Source: Acinetobacter sp. TGL-Y2 (GTDB lineage Bacteria; Pseudomonadota; Gammaproteobacteria; Pseudomonadales; Moraxellaceae). Taken from it: DNA of 64,000 bases. The position numbers were made by a program, and so were the translations under genes. Every line of letters starts with the position of its first letter. Positions within the stretch are counted from its first letter, which is position 1. Positions 9,978-18,200 of this stretch are shown here, in pieces. The stretch is taken from positions 3,100,001-3,164,000 of the forward strand of contig NZ_CP015110.1 of the NCBI RefSeq assembly GCF_001612555.1, in the 5' to 3' direction. A model generated the notes under the pieces. That model ran no database searches. It worked only from the letters and a program-made list of their open reading frames with translations, and was not told where the DNA came from.

Positions 9978-10029
9978 TTGGGGGTATAACTGGGGGTATA
10001 ATAAATTACCCCTATTTTTATACCCCCAA
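9978..10029 (+). promoter_or_regulatory. Three GGGGGTATA boxes ahead of the integrase gene
   Basis: Two direct copies (9980-9988 and 9992-10000) and one inverted copy (TATACCCCC, 10019-10027) of GGGGGTATA, all between the tRNA-Ser and the integrase start. The spacing and position suggest integrase arm-type sites or an autoregulatory operator. This is inferred from repeat geometry only. Confidence 0.5.
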
Positions 10030-10050
10030 ATTTATACGGGGAACGTTGCA

Positions 10051-11253
10051 ATGCTTACAGATGCCAAGGTCAGAAAGATCAAACCATCAGAAAAGAAAAC
10101 CAAATATCCTGATGAAAAAAGTATGTATTTGGAGGTTACGCCTTCAGGTGGTATGCATTGGCGTATGCAATTTCGCTTTAATGGTAAAGAAAATATTTTC
10201 AGCATTGGTTCATATCCCGAAACTACACTTGCTCAAGCGAGAAGGATTCGAGATGAAGCACGATTAAAATTAAAAGATGGGATTAATCCCAATGAAGCCA
10301 AAAAACAAAAGAAACAACAAGCAGATGAAAATACTCTTTTTAAAGTGCTTGCTATGGAGTGGATGAACGACCGTAAAACCACCATCAAAGAAGTAACTTA
10401 TTTACGTGACCTTTCTGTATTTGAAAAAGACTTATTCCCTATTCTAGGTAACATGCCTATTGATCAAATCAAAGGTAAGGATGTACTTGCCTGTGCTAAG
10501 GAAATTGAAGCACGTGGTGCACAGGAAATGGCTAAGCGTTCTATTCCTTTAGCTGGACGTATTTTTCGTTTTGCAATCCGAAAAGGGCTGATTGAAGTCG
10601 ACCCTACACCACACTTAGGCGAAGCCTTAAAACCTCGTAAAACCAAGCATATGGCTCGCCTAGATATTTCTGAGTTTCCACCTTTTATTGAACGTATGGA
10701 TCGCTATCACGGCAATCCAATCATCAAGACTGCCATTCAGCTGATGACTTTAACTTTTGTGCGTACTGCTGAACTGAGAATGATGGAGTGGAATGAAATC
10801 GATTTTGATAATCATTTATGGCGTATCCCTGCTGAAAAAATGAAAATGGCTCAGCCTCATATTGTCCCATTATCAAAACAGGCTATTAAACTCATTGAAG
10901 GATTAAGACCCCTTACAGGCAATAAGCAGTATGTTTTTTATAATCACAGCACAGCAAAACCTATGAGTAGCAATGCTTTACTCTGTGTAATCCGTACAAT
11001 GGGTTATAGCGGCAAGATGACTGGCCATGGCTTTCGTGGACTTGCGTCAACAACACTTCATGAAAGAGGCTATATGCATGATGCGATTGAAATTCAGTTA
11101 GCACATACGGTTGGGAATGCTGTATCTCAAGCTTATAACCATGCACAGCATTTAGACTATCGGGTTAGGATGATGCAAGAGTGGTCTGATTTTATTGATA
11201 GTTTAAAGAATAAGATTATTCCATTTCCTAAATCTAAGACTACATGTATATAA
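10051..11253 (+). CDS. P4-type tyrosine recombinase / island integrase
   Basis: A 400-residue integrase with a DUF4102-type N-terminal arm-binding domain (about 1-85), a core-binding SAM-like domain (about 95-190) and a catalytic domain. The tyrosine-recombinase residues are visible: R238 (TFVRTAELR), a Lys around 263-265, H326 and R329 (HGFRG), H352 and nucleophile Y362 (SQAYNHA). The start at 10051 follows GGGGA; an upstream in-frame extension to 9961 would run through the box array and is less likely. Position directly after tRNA-Ser is classic for islands integrating at a tRNA 3' end. Confidence 0.93.
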   Translation: MLTDAKVRKIKPSEKKTKYPDEKSMYLEVTPSGGMHWRMQFRFNGKENIFSIGSYPETTLAQARRIRDEARLKLKDGINPNEAKKQKKQQADENTLFKVLAMEWMNDRKTTIKEVTYLRDLSVFEKDLFPILGNMPIDQIKGKDVLACAKEIEARGAQEMAKRSIPLAGRIFRFAIRKGLIEVDPTPHLGEALKPRKTKHMARLDISEFPPFIERMDRYHGNPIIKTAIQLMTLTFVRTAELRMMEWNEIDFDNHLWRIPAEKMKMAQPHIVPLSKQAIKLIEGLRPLTGNKQYVFYNHSTAKPMSSNALLCVIRTMGYSGKMTGHGFRGLASTTLHERGYMHDAIEIQLAHTVGNAVSQAYNHAQHLDYRVRMMQEWSDFIDSLKNKIIPFPKSKTTCI

Positions 11254-11342
11254 TATTTTTACATAAATTTAAAAATATTCAAGATAAAAGAAGGGTTTCT
11301 CTCTTTATTTTAGAATTCAATTTATTAATGTTTATTAACAAA

Positions 11343-11368
11343 GAAAACCAGCTCTTGAGCTGGTTTTC
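11343..11368. terminator. Terminator between integrase and tpgA
   Basis: 12-bp arms (GAAAACCAGCTC / GAGCTGGTTTTC) with a 2-nt loop between convergent genes. A/T-rich flanks allow use from either side. Confidence 0.8.
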
Positions 11369-11403
11369 TAGTAAATGACTTACATCATACAAATATATTC
11401 ATA

Positions 11404-12192
11404 TTACCATTTTAGCGTAACTCTTCGATTCGGAGCAGTACAGGTAATATTCTGAATAGTACGACCATCATCTAAACACTGTTGAAACTGTTCTGTCTTA
11501 TTGGCAGCAATTATTTTGATTTTAGATGAATCAATACCTGCTCGTATTAGAATGTTTTCAACCGTTTTTGCACGCTCTAAAGATAATTTTTGGTTATAAC
11601 TATAACCGCCAATGACATCGGTATATCCGGTTATGGTAATTTCCGTAGCGTTATCATGCTTAATACTGTTCACAATATTATCAATGACACTTTGATTATT
11701 TATTATCGACTCTACACCAAAACGATCAAACTCAAAGAGAATGTGACTACCATTTCTATCCTCCTGAGTAGGCTGCTCTTTAACCTCATTATTAACACCC
11801 CAATCAATAAAGCCTTGGCAATCCTCTCCTTTCCAATACAAACTCTCACCTAAATAGTTTTTATCAAAATCAATGCGTAATTGACATCTTTTATAGGTTT
11901 GAGTATTTGGCACTCTAATATCTAAAACATAATTCCAAGTTTTTATAAAAAAAACCCCCTCACTAAACTGTGGATTTCCCAATAAGTGCCTATAATGGTC
12001 TTTTGTTAAGCCTGTTGCGATATTGGCAACTGTTCCATATTCATATCGTTGAACTTGTTTTAAATAACTAGATTGAAGATTTGGGAAAGTTATTTCCTTC
12101 TCGCTATCTACTAAAATATCTGTTTTTGCTTCAGAAACTTGCGTAAACAACCCTAAAATAATACAAGCGTATACTACTATTTTTTTTTGCAT
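11404..12192 (-). CDS. tpgA: TpgA-like peptidoglycan-binding partner of a trimeric autotransporter
   Basis: A 262-residue protein with a signal peptide (about 1-22). A BamE/SmpA-like segment follows (about 57-110, [15 protein letters not shown]). The C-terminal OmpA-like domain (about 148-262) carries the peptidoglycan-binding pattern [22 protein letters not shown] and a terminal NRRVTLKW. In Acinetobacter sp. Tol 5 a protein of this architecture (TpgA) is encoded after the adhesin AtaA and anchors it to peptidoglycan. Here it lies 63 bp downstream of the adhesin gene on the same strand, so the same role is inferred. Confidence 0.85.
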   Translation of the reverse strand: MQKKIVVYACIILGLFTQVSEAKTDILVDSEKEITFPNLQSSYLKQVQRYEYGTVANIATGLTKDHYRHLLGNPQFSEGVFFIKTWNYVLDIRVPNTQTYKRCQLRIDFDKNYLGESLYWKGEDCQGFIDWGVNNEVKEQPTQEDRNGSHILFEFDRFGVESIINNQSVIDNIVNSIKHDNATEITITGYTDVIGGYSYNQKLSLERAKTVENILIRAGIDSSKIKIIAANKTEQFQQCLDDGRTIQNITCTAPNRRVTLKW

Positions 12193-12255
12193 AATAAATA
12201 AATCTTACATAACAAATTATTTGATAGAGGGGTTTCCCCCTCTCATTTTCAGTAC

Positions 12256-15200
12256 TTAATTAATGACACTCGAAACACCTATACGAACTAGTGGAGAGCC
12301 GTCCGTACCGCCAGCCACACCACCAGTTAATGACCAACGGCCATTATCTGCAGTACGACGTAACGTTGCTCCTATTGCTGTTTTCTCATTGTAATGAGCT
12401 GCGCCCACAGCATAAGTCCACTTACCTGAAATAAATGGCGCTTGCTCTAGAGCAGCAGTTGCAGCAATACCTGTAGATAAATTATCTTCCAATTTATCTA
12501 TTCGGTTATTTGTATATCTAAATGCTTGCTCTAAATTGTTAGATAAATTAGCAACACGGCCATCAATGGCACCAAGAGCATCACCCACATTATTGTAATT
12601 TCCATCCGCAACGTTATATGTTGGTGCAGAAATGTTTCCATTATTGTCTATTGTCGAGTTACCACCAAAATGGTCTGCAATATCCTGTCCAATATTATGT
12701 AACTGCGACCCATTAATGGCTTCTGTAGAGTCTTGATTTACAGCTCCATCGGCTATACCAGAAATTTTATTCCCGCCTGCGTTAATTCCATCAGCAGAAA
12801 TATGAACATCTCCAACATTAATGTTTTCAGATGTTACTGAATTAAAACTAACATCCTTCTCTGTCGCAACAACATAAATGGCATGGCCGTCTTTACTATC
12901 AATTTCTTTATTGACAACTATATTTGTACCATTTTTTACTTCTGTTTTTGCAGAATCTACATTTTTACTCAAGTTATTTGATACTTGAGCCAATTGATCT
13001 TCTGTAGCAGCACGACCTGAAGTAATGTCATCGGAATCCCAAGTCGTATTGGTTAAACCATCAATTACACCTTGATCACCATTCACATCAACTTTCCCAA
13101 CATTAATAGATCCATTTACGCCATCGATATGTATTTTATCTCCAACCGTAAACTTATCTTCTAAAGCAATTTGTACCTCTAATCCATTATTTGTGACTTT
13201 TACTCCACCATTACCATTAAATTGAACAGTATCACCAGAAGCAACCTTCTCAGCATCACCACCTGTTTTCAGATTCCAACCACTGTTTACGGTATTTGTC
13301 AGCTCCTGAAGTTGCTCCATATTCACCGCATCTTTGCCATCTTTGCCTGCAGTTAGATTGCTGATGCGTCCATCTTCTTGGAAGCTCACGCCATCTTTGC
13401 CGTCTTTGCCTTTAACGCCAATAGCACCATCTTTACCCACCAATGACATGCCTGGTAGGCCATCTTTACCATTGAATGAAATTGATGCATCTTTGCCATC
13501 TTTGCCAGTTACAGTCAGTCCTGAGAATTCTGGACGTTCTGCCATTTGCAGCATGATGTTGCCGTTTTCATCTGCTACGGTTTTGAGGTTTTGACCGCTG
13601 TATGTTCCTGCTGTCGTCGCTTCACCTTTGATCGTGGTTTTTTCACCCAGATTGCGGTGGAACTCGCCTTCATTTCCAGCAAAGTCTAAGCCTTTAGCGA
13701 TGAGATCTTGATCTAATGCATCGAGTTGGTCTTTATTCACCGCATCTTTGCCATCTTTGCCTGCAGTTAGATTGCTGATGCGTCCATCTTCTTGGAAGCT
13801 CACGCCATCTTTGCCGTCTTTGCCTTTAACGCCAATAGCACCATCTTTACCCACCAATGACATGCCTGGTAGGCCATCTTTACCATTGAATGAAATTGAT
13901 GCATCTTTGCCATCTTTGCCAGTTACAGTCAGTCCTGAGAATTCTGGACGTTCTGCCATTTGCAGCATGATGTTGCCGTTTTCATCTGCTACGGTTTTGA
14001 GGTTTTGACCGCTGTATGTTCCTGCTGTCGTCGCTTCACCTTTGATCGTGGTTTTTTCACCCAGATTGCGGTGGAACTCGCCTTCATTTCCAGCAAAGTC
14101 TAAGCCTTTAGCGATGAGATCTTGATCTAATGCATCGAGTTGGTCTTTATTCACCGCATCTTTGCCATCTTTGCCTGCAGTTAGATTGCTGATGCGTCCA
14201 TCTTCTTGGAAGCTCACGCCATCTTTGCCGTCTTTGCCTTTAACGCCAATAGCACCATCTTTACCCACCAATGACATGCCTGGTAGGCCATCTTTACCAT
14301 TGAATGAAATTGATGCATCTTTGCCATCTTTGCCAGTTACAGTCAGTCCTGAGAATTCTGGACGTTCTGCCATTTGCAGCATGATGTTGCCGTTTTCATC
14401 TGCTACGGTTTTGAGGTTTTGACCGCTGTATGTTCCTGCTGTCGTCGCTTCACCTTTGATCGTGGTTTTTTCACCCAGATTGCGGTGGAACTCGCCTTCA
14501 TTTCCAGCAAAGTCTAAGCCTTTAGCGATGAGATCTTGATCTAATGCATCGAGTTGGTCTTTATTCACCGCATCTTTGCCATCTTTGCCTGCAGTTAGAT
14601 TGCTGATGCGTCCATCTTCTTGGAAGCTCACGCCATCTTTGCCGTCTTTGCCTTTAACGCCAATAGCACCATCTTTACCCACCAATGACATGCCTGGTAG
14701 GCCATCTTTACCATTGAATGAAATTGATGCATCTTTGCCATCTTTGCCAGTTACAGTCAGTCCTGAGAATTCTGGACGTTCTGCCATTTGCAGCATGATG
14801 TTGCCGTTTTCATCTGCTACGGTTTTGAGGTTTTGACCGCTGTATGTTCCTGCTGTCGTCGCTTCACCTTTGATCGTGGTTTTTTCACCCAGATTGCGGT
14901 GGAACTCGCCTTCATTCCCAGCAAAGTCTAAGCCTTTAGCGATGAGATCTTGATCTAATGCATCGAGTTGGTCTTTATTCACCGCATCTTTGCCATCTTT
15001 GCCTGCAGTTAGATTGCTGATGCGTCCATCTTCTTGGAAGCTCACGCCATCTTTGCCGTCTTTGCCTTTAACGCCAATAGCACCATCTTTACCCACCAAT
15101 GACATGCCTGGTAGGCCATCTTTACCATTGAATGAAATTGATGCATCTTTGCCATCTTTGCCAGTTACAGTCAGTCCTGAGAATTCTGGACGTTCTGCCA

Positions 15201-18200
15201 TTTGCAGCATGATGTTGCCGTTTTCATCTGCTACGGTTTTGAGGTTTTGACCGCTGTATGTTCCTGCTGTCGTCGCTTCACCTTTGATCGTGGTTTTTTC
15301 ACCCAGATTGCGGTGGAACTCGCCTTCATTTCCAGCAAAGTCTAAGCCTTTAGCGATGAGATCTTGATCTAATGCATCGAGTTGGTCTTTATTCACCGCA
15401 TCTTTGCCATCTTTGCCTGCAGTTAGATTGCTGATGCGTCCATCTTCTTGGAAGCTCACGCCATCTTTGCCGTCTTTGCCTTTAACGCCAATAGCACCAT
15501 CTTTACCCACCAATGACATGCCTGGTAGGCCATCTTTACCATTGAATGAAATTGATGCATCTTTGCCATCTTTGCCAGTTACAGTCAGTCCTGAGAATTC
15601 TGGACGTTCTGCCATTTGCAGCATGATGTTGCCGTTTTCATCTGCTACGGTTTTGAGGTTTTGACCGCTGTATGTTCCTGCTGTCGTCGCTTCACCTTTG
15701 ATCGTGGTTTTTTCACCCAGATTGCGGTGGAACTCGCCTTCATTTCCAGCAAAGTCTAAGCCTTTAGCGATGAGATCTTGATCTAATGCATCGAGTTGGT
15801 CTTTATTCACCGCATCTTTGCCATCTTTGCCTGCAGTTAGATTGCTGATGCGTCCATCTTCTTGGAAGCTCACGCCATCTTTGCCGTCTTTGCCTTTAAC
15901 GCCAATAGCACCATCTTTACCCACCAATGACATGCCTGGTAGGCCATCTTTACCATTGAATGAAATTGATGCATCTTTGCCATCTTTGCCAGTTACAGTC
16001 AGTCCTGAGAATTCTGGACGTTCTGCCATTTGCAGCATGATGTTGCCGTTTTCATCTGCTACGGTTTTGAGGTTTTGACCGCTGTATGTTCCTGCTGTCG
16101 TCGCTTCACCTTTGATCGTGGTTTTTTCACCCAGATTGCGGTGGAACTCGCCTTCATTCCCAGCAAAGTCTAAGCCTTTAGCGATGAGATCTTGATCTAA
16201 TGCATCGAGTTGGTCTTTATTCACCGCATCTTTGCCATCTTTGCCTGCAGTTAGATTGCTGATGCGTCCATCTTCTTGGAAGCTCACGCCATCTTTGCCG
16301 TCTTTGCCTTTAACGCCAATAGCACCATCTTTACCCACCAATGACATGCCTGGTAGGCCATCTTTACCATTGAATGAAATTGATGCATCTTTGCCATCTT
16401 TGCCAGTTACAGTCAGTCCTGAGAATTCTGGACGTTCTGCCATTTGCAGCATGATGTTGCCGTTTTCATCTGCTACGGTTTTGAGGTTTTGACCGCTGTA
16501 TGTTCCTGCTGTCGTCGCTTCACCTTTGATCGTGGTTTTTTCACCCAGATTGCGGTGGAACTCGCCTTCATTTCCAGCAAAGTCTAAGCCTTTAGCGATG
16601 AGATCTTGATCTAATGCATCGAGTTGGTCTTTATTCACCGCATCTTTGCCATCTTTGCCTGCAGTTAGATTGCTGATGCGTCCATCTTCTTGGAAGCTCA
16701 CGCCATCTTTGCCGTCTTTGCCTTTAACGCCAATAGCACCATCTTTACCCACCAATGACATGCCTGGTAGGCCATCTTTACCATTGAATGAAATTGATGC
16801 ATCTTTGCCATCTTTGCCAGTTACAGTCAGTCCTGAGAATTCTGGACGTTCTGCCATTTGCAGCATGATGTTGCCGTTTTCATCTGCTACGGTTTTGAGG
16901 TTTTGACCGCTGTATGTTCCTGCTGTCGTCGCTTCACCTTTGATCGTGGTTTTTTCACCCAGATTGCGGTGGAACTCGCCTTCATTCCCAGCAAAGTCTA
17001 AGCCTTTAGCGATGAGATCTTGATCTAATGCATCGAGTTGGTCTTTATTCACCGCATCTTTGCCATCTTTGCCTGCAGTTAGATTGCTGATGCGTCCATC
17101 TTCTTGGAAGCTCACGCCATCTTTGCCGTCTTTGCCTTTAACGCCAATAGCACCATCTTTACCCACCAATGACATGCCTGGTAGGCCATCTTTACCATTG
17201 AATGAAATTGATGCATCTTTGCCATCTTTGCCAGTTACAGTCAGTCCTGAGAATTCTGGACGTTCTGCCATTTGCAGCATGATGTTGCCGTTTTCATCTG
17301 CTACGGTTTTGAGGTTTTGACCGCTGTATGTTCCTGCTGTCGTCGCTTCACCTTTGATCGTGGTTTTTTCACCCAGATTGCGGTGGAACTCGCCTTCATT
17401 TCCAGCAAAGTCTAAGCCTTTAGCGATGAGATCTTGATCTAATGCATCGAGTTGGTCTTTATTCACCGCATCTTTGCCATCTTTGCCTGCAGTTAGATTG
17501 CTGATGCGTCCATCTTCTTGGAAGCTCACGCCATCTTTGCCGTCTTTGCCTTTAACGCCAATAGCACCATCTTTACCCACCAATGACATGCCTGGTAGGC
17601 CATCTTTACCATTGAATGAAATTGATGCATCTTTGCCATCTTTGCCAGTTACAGTCAGTCCTGAGAATTCTGGACGTTCTGCCATTTGCAGCATGATGTT
17701 GCCGTTTTCATCTGCTACGGTTTTGAGGTTTTGACCGCTGTATGTTCCTGCTGTCGTCGCTTCACCTTTGATCGTGGTTTTTTCACCCAGATTGCGGTGG
17801 AACTCGCCTTCATTCCCAGCAAAGTCTAAGCCTTTAGCGATGAGATCTTGATCTAATGCATCGAGTTGGTCTTTATTCACCGCATCTTTGCCATCTTTGC
17901 CTGCAGTTAGATTGCTGATGCGTCCATCTTCTTGGAAGCTCACGCCATCTTTGCCGTCTTTGCCTTTAACGCCAATAGCACCATCTTTACCCACCAATGA
18001 CATGCCTGGTAGGCCATCTTTACCATTGAATGAAATTGATGCATCTTTGCCATCTTTGCCAGTTACAGTCAGTCCTGAGAATTCTGGACGTTCTGCCATT
18101 TGCAGCATGATGTTGCCGTTTTCATCTGCTACGGTTTTGAGGTTTTGACCGCTGTATGTTCCTGCTGTCGTCGCTTCACCTTTGATCGTGGTTTTTTCAC

